IMG/VR virus record: IMGVR_UViG_3300013102_000012
Span: 1 to 51,559 of that record
DNA: 51,559 nucleotides
Strand: one strand, 5' to 3'
Origin: a virus
The notes beneath the pieces were generated by a model. That model was given only the letters and a program-made list of their open reading frames with translations. It ran no database searches and was not told the DNA's origin. Made by a program: the position numbers and the translations under genes. Positions 32,440-40,646 of the stretch are shown here, in pieces; within the stretch, counting starts at the first letter, position 1, and the number at the start of each line of letters is the position of its first letter.

Positions 32440-34743
32440 TCAGGCCATGACGCCAGACGCGAGATTACCGGTGCCGAACGCGCCCGTCGCGGTGATTTGC
32501 GTCCCGTTGTTCTGCAGCTTGTTCGCCGACCCGCCGGTCATGCTCGGTCCATAGATTCCCGAACAATTCACCTCGTTATATGTGTTGGCCGTGCCGTTCA
32601 ACGACACGCCGCAGGGGAGAGTGATCGAGCTGTTGGACGAGGCCACGTCGCAGTTAATGACGTTGCGGTTGGACGCGGTCAACTGCACGCCTGCGGTCGC
32701 GACCGTCTGGCTGGCCTGCATGACACGATCGGTCAGACGGCACCACACCGAATTGACCATGCGGATCGGATCCTGAAAATCGACCCACTGGTTTCCGAAG
32801 CCCGACACGCCTGACGAATTTTCGATCAGAAGACCGGTCGCTGGGTTGGCGTTCGCCACGATCGCCTGAAGGCTGGTGATCGTCACGGCGCCGTGGCTCT
32901 CATAGATATGGACGCCGATCGACGACGGGCCGGTTGCGACGGTGCTGCCGATATACCCGCCGATGATCTGCGCGGCCGTCCGCGGCCCGGTCGTCGAAAT
33001 GCGGATGCCTGCGAACCGGCAACCGTCCAGAACACACGCCCGGATTATCAGGTCTTCCGTATGCCAGTCGAGCGCGGTCGACGAACGGCCGGCGGCGTCG
33101 ATCCCATAGCCGCAGTTCACCGTCTCGAACTTCGTGACGAACGTGTCGGTGAAGCCCTGGTACATCTGCAGGCCAGCGCAATACGTGTAGGTATTGCCCG
33201 CGCTTTCGTTCGAGAACGCGCCGCAGTCGTCATAATAGAGCGACGCATTGCCGCTGTTGAACCCGCTCGGCGCGTCGTTGTTCTGGAAGAACCCGGCGAA
33301 AAAGTCGTTGCTGGGGTTCGCCGCGTCCAGATAGCGCAGCGACCGGCATTTCGTGTAACGGCAAGCCACAGTCGCGGTCGAGTAGAACCCGATCGTGTTT
33401 TCCTTGACCCACACGTTACGAACTTCGCAAAGGTTGGCCCATTGCATAATCAGACCGCACGGCGCGTTGGCAAAGCCGCTGGCGGGGTTCTGGATCGTGA
33501 CGTTCCGGATGATCGACAGGTTTTCGACGACGACGTGTTCGACCCAGCTCGGGACGCTGCCGCCGGGATTGCTGGCCTGTCCGATCCGGATACCGCTCGC
33601 GTATCCGTTCGTCAGGATCAGCTTCGTCGCGGTCCGGTTCGAATTGTTAGGTGCAAGATCGTCCTGCGTTTCCGATACGCCGCGCAGCACTCGGCCATTC
33701 GTTACCATCGAAATGCAGACCGCACCGGCGCTTTGGCCGCTGTTGCCGATATAGTAATCCCCCGAACCGAGCTGCGACACGGGACAGGCGAGGATGCACG
33801 CATTGATCGCCGCACTATTGTCGACGGTGTTGTCGTTGGCGACCGCGCCGTACCATGCTGGGTAGCCAGTGATGTTGTCCCAGATCCGCGCCCAATAATA
33901 GCCTGCCGTGTTCGATACGACGTACAGACCCTCGAGACTGTCGGTCGGGGCCGTCCCGGAGCGGAGCGCCCACCAGCCGGAGCGGCCGGGGGTCGTCGTG
34001 TCGTCCAACTCGACCAGCGCGAAGCGGGTGACGTTGAGCGCCTTCATCACCGTGCGCGATGTTACGCGGATCGGACGCAGGTCTAGCGCCGCTTGGGCCG
34101 TGATGCCGTCGGCCGTGCCGACCGCAGCCGCGCCGGTGTTTGCCGCGAGGGTAGGGGCGGACAAAGCGTTATCAAGCGCGGCCTGAACGGTGATGCCGCC
34201 CGTCGTGCCGACCAGCCCGGCACCGGTGTTTTCCGCGAGGGTAGGGGCGGACAAAGCGTTATCAAGCGCGGCCTGCACGGTGCCGCCACCCGTCGTGCCG
34301 ACCAGGCCGGCACCGCCATTCCCGGCAAGCGTCGAAGCGGTAACCTTGGCGTTGATCGCGACGGTCGCCGCCTGTTGGGCGATCGCCGCCGACGCGCTGT
34401 TGCCGAGCGAATTGATGATGGGGAACGTGCCGCCCGTAGCGATCAGATCGGCCGCCCGCGCGACCAGAGCAAGGGTCGCGTTGACCGGAAATGCGACGGC
34501 GGCATTGCCGTTGCTGGACAGTTCGGGCGAACGAACCATCTGGTTGGACGACGCGACATAGACGCACGTGCCGACTTCGTACAGGAACCCTTCGCCGACG
34601 GCGTAGCTGTACGTGGTGCCGTCTACCAGCGCTTCCGAGCCGCGGAACCCCGGCGCCGGGCCGCCCAGCGTGAAAGGGCCCGTGCCCGACGAGGTGATGA
34701 AAATTTTGACCCGGTCGACCAGCGTGACATTCGTCGCCATCAT
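32440..34743 (-). CDS. Tailspike with beta-helix, possible depolymerase
   Basis: 767 residues. Residues 1-75 form a conserved N-terminal domain (YSYAVGEGFLYEVGTCVYVAS) seen in phage spike proteins. Residues about 140-225 carry three 30-residue repeats (entry at 34143). From about 280 the sequence reads as a right-handed parallel beta-helix with many NN and IRI rungs (AINACILACP, NVTIQNPASG, LIIRACVLDGCRFAGIRIS). Beta-helix spikes often cleave or bind surface polysaccharide. Its place inside the head operon, far from the baseplate genes, is unusual. It starts only 10 nt after a terminator. Confidence 0.82.
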   Translation of the reverse strand: MMATNVTLVDRVKIFITSSGTGPFTLGGPAPGFRGSEALVDGTTYSYAVGEGFLYEVGTCVYVASSNQMVRSPELSSNGNAAVAFPVNATLALVARAADLIATGGTFPIINSLGNSASAAIAQQAATVAINAKVTASTLAGNGGAGLVGTTGGGTVQAALDNALSAPTLAENTGAGLVGTTGGITVQAALDNALSAPTLAANTGAAAVGTADGITAQAALDLRPIRVTSRTVMKALNVTRFALVELDDTTTPGRSGWWALRSGTAPTDSLEGLYVVSNTAGYYWARIWDNITGYPAWYGAVANDNTVDNSAAINACILACPVSQLGSGDYYIGNSGQSAGAVCISMVTNGRVLRGVSETQDDLAPNNSNRTATKLILTNGYASGIRIGQASNPGGSVPSWVEHVVVENLSIIRNVTIQNPASGFANAPCGLIMQWANLCEVRNVWVKENTIGFYSTATVACRYTKCRSLRYLDAANPSNDFFAGFFQNNDAPSGFNSGNASLYYDDCGAFSNESAGNTYTYCAGLQMYQGFTDTFVTKFETVNCGYGIDAAGRSSTALDWHTEDLIIRACVLDGCRFAGIRISTTGPRTAAQIIGGYIGSTVATGPSSIGVHIYESHGAVTITSLQAIVANANPATGLLIENSSGVSGFGNQWVDFQDPIRMVNSVWCRLTDRVMQASQTVATAGVQLTASNRNVINCDVASSNSSITLPCGVSLNGTANTYNEVNCSGIYGPSMTGGSANKLQNNGTQITATGAFGTGNLASGVMA
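34143..34322. repeat. 90-bp tandem repeat in the tailspike gene
   Basis: Two nearly identical 90-bp units (34143-34232 and 34233-34322) share a core of about 40 bases and code for 30 residues each, with GTTGGxTVQAALDNALSAPTL and ENTGAGLV. A third, diverged protein-level unit lies on the low-coordinate side. The unit is a helical stalk repeat that could vary in number between phages. Confidence 0.8.
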
Positions 34744-34752
34744 GCGCCCCGT

Positions 34753-34790
34753 AAAGAAAAACCGCCCGAACCTAACAGGCCGGGCGGTTT
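34753..34790 (-). terminator. Intrinsic terminator after the MuF/portal/terminase operon
   Basis: Minus-strand hairpin AAACCGCCCG / CGGGCGGTTT (34781-34790 and 34759-34768) with a 12-nt loop and a TTTTTCTTT tract. It lies 60-95 bp after the stop of the MuF-like gene and just before the tailspike start. Confidence 0.85.
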
Positions 34791-34848
34791 CTGGCTAGAT
34801 AGCCGTGTCGCATGGGGCTTGGTGCTACGGTCGAATAGGCGCCCTCCG

Positions 34849-35643
34849 TCAGTCAAATCCCGGTATGACCGGCACCGAAACGCAACGACAGTTGATCAGG
34901 GTACCCGGCCAAACCGAACCTTCACCATCGCCGAAATCGTGACCGGTGGCAATATCGTACGTCTGGCCGCTGAACCGCACGTGTTCGGGGCGAGGCGTCT
35001 TGCCGCCTGCGCTGTGCAGCCATTTCGCCTTCGTCACGCCCATTTCGAGCGCGCGGGTGCGCACCATGACCGCAGTCGCCTTGTTGTTCTGGTCGCGGGC
35101 GATCAGTGCGGCCCGGCGCTTGGTGACGCCCGTTCGCTTCTCGAGCTTCTCGGTCAGGTATCCAAGGTCGCGGCCGTTCTGGACGGATTGCATCAGATCG
35201 ACCTGCACACCCTGCAAATGCTGCTCGGCAATCGACTTGATCAACCCGACATTCTCTTGCACGACCGCGCCGTACGCATCCTGCATCGCCTTTGTCGGCT
35301 TGAACTTGACGGTGAACCCGGCGTTGCGCAGGTCGGCCTGCAACCCACGGTCGACGCGCGCCTTGTGGGTGTTGGCGAACCGGTCGGCCAGCTTGGGTGC
35401 CAGCTCGTCGAACCGTCGAAGCCACCGGGCCGCCAGCTTGTCGAATGCGGATTGCAGCACGTTCGCCGCGCTCGCATCTTGCGCCAGGGCGACCGTCTCG
35501 GGCGTGTCGGACCGGTAAGCCGCCCGCAACCAGAAGTTCACCGACCGGACCATGTCGTCGATCATGCGGTCCAGATCCTTCTGGTAGCGGATGCGGGTAG
35601 GAGCCGCCGGTCGAATCGGCGTGAACGTCTTAGGCGTCGCCAT
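34849..35643 (-). CDS. Mu gpF-like head morphogenesis protein
   Basis: 264 residues. The N-terminal half is helical (RYQKDLDRMIDDMVRSV); the C-terminal half has NRDLGYLTEKLEKRTGVTKRRAALIARDQ-type sequence (parts: YLTEKLEKRTGV, ALIARDQNNKATA) and WLHSAGGKTPRPEHV with GDGEGSVWPGTLINCRC, the MuF C-terminal signature. Minor head protein placed next to the portal. It overlaps the portal gene by 14 bp. Confidence 0.88.
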   Translation of the reverse strand: MATPKTFTPIRPAAPTRIRYQKDLDRMIDDMVRSVNFWLRAAYRSDTPETVALAQDASAANVLQSAFDKLAARWLRRFDELAPKLADRFANTHKARVDRGLQADLRNAGFTVKFKPTKAMQDAYGAVVQENVGLIKSIAEQHLQGVQVDLMQSVQNGRDLGYLTEKLEKRTGVTKRRAALIARDQNNKATAVMVRTRALEMGVTKAKWLHSAGGKTPRPEHVRFSGQTYDIATGHDFGDGEGSVWPGTLINCRCVSVPVIPGFD

Positions 35644-37159
35644 CGGCCGGCGGCTCCGCGTCTTCCTCGTCGTTCGTGTCGTCGGGCGGCGGGTCGGTCA
35701 GGTCGACGCCATGGTATAGGCTGGTTTCGTCGTTCGACAGGCGCTCGCGGACTTCCTCCGGGCTGACGATGCCGGCGTCCACGTAACCTACGTCTGCGTC
35801 CGCATCGCTCTTGCGGATCGACGCCTTGTCGTTGTCGCTCATTTCCCACAGCGGGATGAACTCGAATTTGATTTCCGGATCGATCGCGCCGAACAGCGAC
35901 AGCTGCACACACTCGAACACAACTTGCAGCGCCGGCCGCTGGTGGTTCTCTTGGTACGAATGCACGTCGGCGTAGAAATTGCGGGTCTCGCCGTCGCTGG
36001 TGGCGTTCAGGCCGGTCGGCGTGATTTGCAGGTAGATCGACAGCGGGATCCGCGCGACGCTGGCCATCTGCTCTTGCGCCTGGGCCTGCAGCTTGTCGAG
36101 GCTGGAAAGGCTGGCCGAGACGTTGGCAAATTCTTCCTGGGTTTTGTCGATAACGAACGTGCCTCGGTTGTCGCGCATCCGATTGAACATGTCGACGCGG
36201 TTGAACATGGCCTGTTCGCCGCCCGCGGAAAGCGTGGCCGCCATATCCATTTTCAGCACCATAACCGAAAACGAATTGATCAGGTCGCTAACCGCCTCGC
36301 GCGTGCGCAGCCAGTTGTCGACGTACGGTTTCATCAGCTGGATAAGCGACTGCCCGCCGAACGAATAGGCCGGCTTGAGCATGTCGGACACCGGCCGGCT
36401 GGTGACCGTGAGCAGGCGGGTCGCGTTGACCGTGCGGCCATAAACGAACCATTGCGTTGGCCGGTAGAAGTCTTGACGAAGCGGGTTGCTGGTCGAGTAG
36501 GTGCCGGGCGCGCTCCACATCGGCTCCAGAACCTTGATCGCCTTGAGCGGGCGGGACTTGCTGATCTTGGTCGACGTGCGGATCAGGGGCGTGGCCAGTT
36601 CCGCGTCGTTGCCCTCGCGATCGCCAAAGTCCAGAAAGAGCTGGCCACGGCCGTACGCGTGATCGTTTAAAGCGAGCGTCTGGAACGTCTCGCGCACCGC
36701 TAGCCGGACCATTTCGTCCCAGATCTGTTTGCGCTTTTCGTCCGAACCGCCGATCAGCTTGATCCATTTGCGGGTGGTATGTTCGGCCCAGATCTCGCAG
36801 GCATGGCGGTATTCCGCGCGCTGGAACAGCTCGGCGAGATACGGGTAGCCGAAAAAGCCTTGGCCCTCATGGAATACTGCGTTCTGCACGGCCCAGCCGG
36901 TGGCGGAGGACGGATCGGTCGGCGCCCAGTCCATCGCCATTTCTTGCCCGGCCGGGATGACGCCGGGCATAGGCTGGTACGGTTTGAACACGCCCTCCGG
37001 CGATCGGCGCATGACGATGTCGCCCGGCTCATTTTTCGGCCCGGCCATGGCTACCATTTCCGGACGAATAATCATGGGTGGGTCGCGCTCGATAGGGCGT
37101 TCCCCTCGCGCGGCCATGGCGGCCCGTTCGCCCAACTGGTAGCCGTTAAATTTCGTCAT
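35630..37159 (-). CDS. Portal protein (DUF1073)
   Basis: 509 residues. DPSSATGWAVQNAVFHEGQGFFGYPYLAELFQRAEYRHACE (parts: GYPYLAELFQRAEY, ACEIWAEHTTRKW), an EGNDAELATPL segment, WSAPGTYSTSNPLRQDFY and SLSSLDKLQAQAQEQMASVARIPLS are DUF1073 portal features. Some database entries of this family carry a name linked to anti-CBASS Acb1; the size and the terminase-portal-MuF order here favour a portal. Start overlaps the terminase stop (ATGA). Confidence 0.92.
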   Translation of the reverse strand: MTKFNGYQLGERAAMAARGERPIERDPPMIIRPEMVAMAGPKNEPGDIVMRRSPEGVFKPYQPMPGVIPAGQEMAMDWAPTDPSSATGWAVQNAVFHEGQGFFGYPYLAELFQRAEYRHACEIWAEHTTRKWIKLIGGSDEKRKQIWDEMVRLAVRETFQTLALNDHAYGRGQLFLDFGDREGNDAELATPLIRTSTKISKSRPLKAIKVLEPMWSAPGTYSTSNPLRQDFYRPTQWFVYGRTVNATRLLTVTSRPVSDMLKPAYSFGGQSLIQLMKPYVDNWLRTREAVSDLINSFSVMVLKMDMAATLSAGGEQAMFNRVDMFNRMRDNRGTFVIDKTQEEFANVSASLSSLDKLQAQAQEQMASVARIPLSIYLQITPTGLNATSDGETRNFYADVHSYQENHQRPALQVVFECVQLSLFGAIDPEIKFEFIPLWEMSDNDKASIRKSDADADVGYVDAGIVSPEEVRERLSNDETSLYHGVDLTDPPPDDTNDEEDAEPPADGDA

Positions 37160-38790
37160 GCTCGCATCACCATTTCGGAAGTGATTATCATCGGTCGCCG
37201 GGCGCTGCCCATCACCATCATAACCGCATCGGCGAGGTTTGGCGACTTCGTGCCGTCGGGTTTCTTGTTGACGACCATTTTGCCGATCGCGTTCGGGCCC
37301 CAGGTCGGCTGGGACAACTCGCTGATCAGCTTGTTGCGCAGCTGGGCGGGGAGGGTCGACGGGATGCTGATCAACATGGTCGGGTCGTATTTATAGCCCG
37401 GCTCGGTCCGCGCGCGGAACGTCTCTTTGAACCGCGCCTTGAGCGCGCCCCACGACTGGGCCTTGAGGTTCATGTAATAGTCGCCGTTCGTGCGGTCCGC
37501 GCCGGGCGCAATCTTGCTGTCCGGCCGCTCAACGGCACCCGAGCCCCAGAACGGCGCGACGTTGATCAGGCGAGGGGGCTTGTGCGTCCGCTCGCCTTCC
37601 GCCCGGCGTTCTTCGTTGATCACGCGCGCGTCGCCCCGCACGCCGGCGCCCATGCCGTCCGCGTCGTAGATGAACGACGTGATCCCCAACTCGTCCGCCA
37701 GGCCGAACGCGCGGACAACCGTCTGGAAAATATCGGACCCTTCGCCGCTCCACTCCTCAAGCCGGTCGAGCAAAATTCCGTGCGCACTGGCGAAGGCGTT
37801 CCGGTCGATCCCTTCGTCTGCCACGTCCAGCGCGGCCCGGCGCTCGCCGCTCGGCTCGATCCCAAGGTGAACGTGCGCATCGATCGACGCTTGGACCCAG
37901 TCGCTCGGGATAATGACGCCTTCGACCGAGGCGGCGAAATTGATATCGATTTCCTGGGCGACAGTGACCGGATCAAGCATTTCCTTTTGCTTCTGGTACC
38001 ACGCGTCATCCTTGCGCGGGTCGTCCTGCCAGCGGATGAAAAAGACGCGTTCGGCTGGCCAACTATGCACCTTGTCGGCGAAAGGATTTCCCATGCCGTT
38101 GGCGCTGCTGATATCGATGCGGCAATTGGTCGTTGCGGATAGCGATGCTTCGATCAGCTGGGGCCGCATCAGGTAGGCTGATTCGTCCACGCCGTAGATA
38201 CTGGCGCGATCGCCGCGGCCGATATTGTCGCCAGCCTCGCCGGTGAACGACGAGCCCATGTCGGGGAAGACGAGCCGCATGTGCGGGTCATGCACGCCCG
38301 GGCGATGGCCTGCGCGAAACTCGGGGGGCAACCCGGCGATGAATTTGCGAGCCTTCCAGAACAGCGCTTTCGGCGAGCCCGCAAGATCGACGTATTCCTC
38401 TTTGCGCGACCCGACGCCGGCCGCAAACCCTTCGTGCGTGACGCACAGAGCGACCATCAGCGAGACGAACAGCCAAGACACGCCGACGTCGCGGCTCTTG
38501 GGCGTGACGCCCGGTTCGCGCGCCTTCCAGCGCTCCACGACCCATTGGCACCATTCGACCTGACGCGGGAACATGATGAACGGCACGGCGGCCGGAAGTC
38601 CCGCGTCCACGTTGCGCGGATCGTACGTCACGCCCCAGTCGGTGATGAGGCGCCACGGCTCGTCCCGATAGACGCGCTTGAGGTGACCGACCAGTTCGGA
38701 CTGTTCGCGCAACCGCTGCAGACGAGCCATCCGGGCTTTGATGATCGGCGTGTACTGCGGGTTTGCCCAGTCGATTGTGTCGGTGGTCAT
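37156..38790 (-). CDS. Terminase large subunit
   Basis: 544 residues. An ATPase domain with TPKSRDVGVSWLFVSLMVAL (Walker A-like KSRDVGVS), SFTGEAGDNIGRGDRASIYGVDESAYL (Walker B with VDESA), then a nuclease domain with ALDVADEGIDRNAFAS, FIYDADGMGAGVRGDARV and a late SPNLADAVMMVMG Asp. These are the three catalytic Asp regions of terminase nucleases. Drives DNA packaging. Confidence 0.93.
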   Translation of the reverse strand: MTTDTIDWANPQYTPIIKARMARLQRLREQSELVGHLKRVYRDEPWRLITDWGVTYDPRNVDAGLPAAVPFIMFPRQVEWCQWVVERWKAREPGVTPKSRDVGVSWLFVSLMVALCVTHEGFAAGVGSRKEEYVDLAGSPKALFWKARKFIAGLPPEFRAGHRPGVHDPHMRLVFPDMGSSFTGEAGDNIGRGDRASIYGVDESAYLMRPQLIEASLSATTNCRIDISSANGMGNPFADKVHSWPAERVFFIRWQDDPRKDDAWYQKQKEMLDPVTVAQEIDINFAASVEGVIIPSDWVQASIDAHVHLGIEPSGERRAALDVADEGIDRNAFASAHGILLDRLEEWSGEGSDIFQTVVRAFGLADELGITSFIYDADGMGAGVRGDARVINEERRAEGERTHKPPRLINVAPFWGSGAVERPDSKIAPGADRTNGDYYMNLKAQSWGALKARFKETFRARTEPGYKYDPTMLISIPSTLPAQLRNKLISELSQPTWGPNAIGKMVVNKKPDGTKSPNLADAVMMVMGSARRPMIITSEMVMRA

Positions 38791-38930
38791 TGGCTTCCGA
38801 GCAACTGGCGCGCACGATCAAGTCGCCGCTCGATTTCCTTGACCGTGTCGTAATCGGCCGGTCGTTCGGTCTTGAGGCGGTCGATCAGGTCGCGGATCAT
38901 CTGGTCGGTAATGAACGGTCCGTGTGCCAT
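38787..38930 (-). CDS. Small hypothetical protein (47 residues)
   Basis: 47 residues from the ATG at 38930: FITDQMIRDLIDRLKTERPADYDT and VKEIERRLDRARQLLG, two helices. The TGA overlaps the terminase ATG (ATGA) and AAGGGAGA precedes its own start. Too small for a full small terminase, though a regulatory or packaging accessory is possible. Confidence 0.7.
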   Translation of the reverse strand: MAHGPFITDQMIRDLIDRLKTERPADYDTVKEIERRLDRARQLLGSQ

Positions 38931-38947
38931 CGGTCAATCTCCCTTGG

Positions 38948-39355
38948 TTAGACGGGCAGGAACATGCGAATGAGGGGCAGGGGGTCGGTCGCCCCATCAT
39001 AACCATTTAACAAACCGGCTTCGATCGCCAAGTCTTGCACGTCGCGACGAAATTTTTCGTACTCGTCGAACATACGAGCGAATTGCCGAAGCGTTTCGGT
39101 CAAATCCTTTTCATTCGTGACGAACTCTCGAAACGTCGGGTCTTGTTCGGCCCACACGCCAATCGCTTCCTCATGCTTGAGCCGCAGCCGGGCGTCCCGC
39201 ACGTCCTCTACGTCCAGTTGGTGCCACAATTGCAGTTCGTCCGCATCGTCCTGGGCGGCGTCGATCAGTTCGAGCGCCTCGCGTGCCCGGTCCGCATCGG
39301 GGCCGCCGGTGGCGTACACGCTTTCCAGCCATTCGCGCGTATCGAGCGGGGTCAT
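38948..39355 (-). CDS. Hypothetical acidic helical protein
   Basis: 135 residues from the ATG at 39355. Nearly all helix with many Asp/Glu: LDTREWLESVYATGGPDAD, ELQLWHQLDVEDVRDARLR, EYEKFRRDVQDLAIEAGLL. No family recognised. Part of the operon that leads into the terminase. Confidence 0.62.
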   Translation of the reverse strand: MTPLDTREWLESVYATGGPDADRAREALELIDAAQDDADELQLWHQLDVEDVRDARLRLKHEEAIGVWAEQDPTFREFVTNEKDLTETLRQFARMFDEYEKFRRDVQDLAIEAGLLNGYDGATDPLPLIRMFLPV

Positions 39356-39630
39356 CGTTCGATCAGGTACAACGTCGCACCGTCCTTGTCGGTCGTCACG
39401 ACACACAGACCGGCAAGAACCACGTCCCGCCAACCGTAATAGCCCGCGGCGCGCGCTTGGTCCGGACGGACCCAAAAGCGACCGAACGTCACGAACAGCC
39501 CGCGCTGCGTGTACAGGCGGCCCAGGTCGTCCACGTCGCCCGCTTCCATCAGCTCGGGCAGAGGCTCCCGGCACGGATCGTCGATCGTCAGCCGGTTCGT
39601 CAGGTCTTTCGACCAGTCAGCGATATTCAT
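39352..39630 (-). CDS. Hypothetical protein (92 residues)
   Basis: 92 residues from the ATG at 39630, which has AGGA 6 nt ahead. RLYTQRGLFVTFGRFWVRPDQARAAGYYGW and GLCVVTTDKDGATLYLIER suggest a small beta-rich domain. Function unknown. Its start overlaps the stop of the Arg/Cys-rich small gene upstream. Confidence 0.6.
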   Translation of the reverse strand: MNIADWSKDLTNRLTIDDPCREPLPELMEAGDVDDLGRLYTQRGLFVTFGRFWVRPDQARAAGYYGWRDVVLAGLCVVTTDKDGATLYLIER

Positions 39631-39788
39631 GGGTGTTCCTCCCCGTGCGACCAGCGCGCCCCGCACGCGCAAGCCATTTCGTCGCCTTCCCGGCGGACGA
39701 GGCACCGGATACGGTCCGCGCGCAACTGCCGACGGATCGTATCGTCGAACTGGCGGCGGGGCGGATTCGGGTGGAGCCGGCGGGTCAT
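39627..39788 (-). CDS. Small Arg-rich protein with Cys cluster (53 residues)
   Basis: 53 residues: MTRRLHPNPPRRQF, RQLRADRIRCLVRR, then ACACGARWSHGEEH. The Cys/His set could hold a zinc. Start and stop overlap both neighbours by 4 bp, a strong sign of a real gene. Function unknown. Confidence 0.65.
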   Translation of the reverse strand: MTRRLHPNPPRRQFDDTIRRQLRADRIRCLVRREGDEMACACGARWSHGEEHP

Positions 39789-39991
39789 TTGAGCGCGTCC
39801 CGCACACGATCACCTGCAAGCGCCAAGTACATGGCCTGCACGTCCCGAAAAATCTCGTCCGCTGTGGCGGTCTTCCAAGATTTGCCCGAGCCGACGGCAT
39901 TGTTCACCGCGGCGGCGACCCGTTCATCCGTAGCGGACGTGCCAGACAGGCTGGTCGTCCTCAACAGCCTATGCTTTTGGGCGGCGCTCAT
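39785..39991 (-). CDS. Small hypothetical protein (68 residues)
   Basis: 68 residues, basic N-terminus (SAAQKHRLLRTTSLSG) then a helical part (ERVAAAVNNAVGSGKSWK, EIFRDVQAMYLALAGDRV). No family recognised; coupled by overlaps to the genes on both sides. Confidence 0.6.
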   Translation of the reverse strand: MSAAQKHRLLRTTSLSGTSATDERVAAAVNNAVGSGKSWKTATADEIFRDVQAMYLALAGDRVRDALK

Positions 39992-40320
39992 TTGTCGCGC
40001 TCGGCGAGCATGGCGTCGGCCATCCGATAGGCCGCCTTGGCGAGCAGCGCGGTCACTTCCTCGCCGTCGCCCGCCTGCACGCGCTGCCAGAACTCGACCG
40101 GCTCGCCGATCAGGACGGGAAGGGCGGCCATGGCGAACCGGTCGCGCAGTTCCCTACGGGCGACTCGAGCTTGGGTACTGCGAATAGCGGCCTGATCGGC
40201 GACGGCTTGGTCAATTAGTTTCTGGTACGGATTGTCCGCTTTATGGACCACCGACCCCGTAGTCGGCGGCGTACCGAGCGAACCTTCGGGCCCGCGATGG
40301 CCTGAACGTCGGCCCCACAT
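39988..40320 (-). CDS. Hypothetical protein (110 residues)
   Basis: 110 residues from the ATG at 40320, overlapping the stop of the membrane gene (TGATG). N-terminal basic Gly-rich tail, then helices: YQKLIDQAVADQAAIRSTQARVARRELRDRF, EPVEFWQRVQAGDGEEVTALLAKAAYRM. No family recognised. Confidence 0.6.
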   Translation of the reverse strand: MWGRRSGHRGPEGSLGTPPTTGSVVHKADNPYQKLIDQAVADQAAIRSTQARVARRELRDRFAMAALPVLIGEPVEFWQRVQAGDGEEVTALLAKAAYRMADAMLAERDK

Positions 40321-40583
40321 CAGCCCAACACCACGAAAATGGCCAGCGCCAGCGCGCCGCCCGTCCAGCCGATCAGCCGCAGATAATGGCGCTCGCCAGC
40401 CGGATCGTACTCGACGCCCGACGCGACCCATTCCAGCCGCAGGACGGAATAGACGAACATCGCGAGCAGAACGACCAGTGCGCCCCAGCCGAGCAGGCCG
40501 TAGGCGTACAGCGCGATCAGGGCGATCCAGGCGAGCAGGGCGCCGCCTCCGATCGCTGCGCGGTGAATGTGGGTCTGGGTCAT
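40320..40583 (-). CDS. Small membrane protein
   Basis: 87 residues with three hydrophobic stretches (about 11-28, 31-46, 71-86). First gene after promoter P6 and before the packaging genes. No family recognised; may be an exclusion or holin-like protein. AGGGAGA precedes the ATG. Confidence 0.65.
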   Translation of the reverse strand: MTQTHIHRAAIGGGALLAWIALIALYAYGLLGWGALVVLLAMFVYSVLRLEWVASGVEYDPAGERHYLRLIGWTGGALALAIFVVLG

Positions 40584-40610
40584 GGGTCGGTTCTCCCTGT
40601 TGATGCCGGG

Positions 40611-40639
40611 AGATTATCGGTAGTTGACCGCGCCGTCAA
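40611..40639 (-). promoter_or_regulatory. Promoter P6 (minus) with palindrome
   Basis: Minus-strand TTGACG (40634-40639), 17-bp spacer, TAATCT (40611-40616); palindrome GTTGAC-N6-GTCAAT at 40623-40640. It starts the operon 40583 to 34849 (membrane protein to MuF-like protein), ended by the terminator at 34753-34790. Confidence 0.72.
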
Positions 40640-40646
40640 TAGCCCG

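Noticed and set aside
34093-35766. 557-residue plus-strand frame opposite tailspike and MuF-like genes
   Set aside because: Crosses a terminator and two unrelated genes on the other strand; composition is that of a shadow frame.
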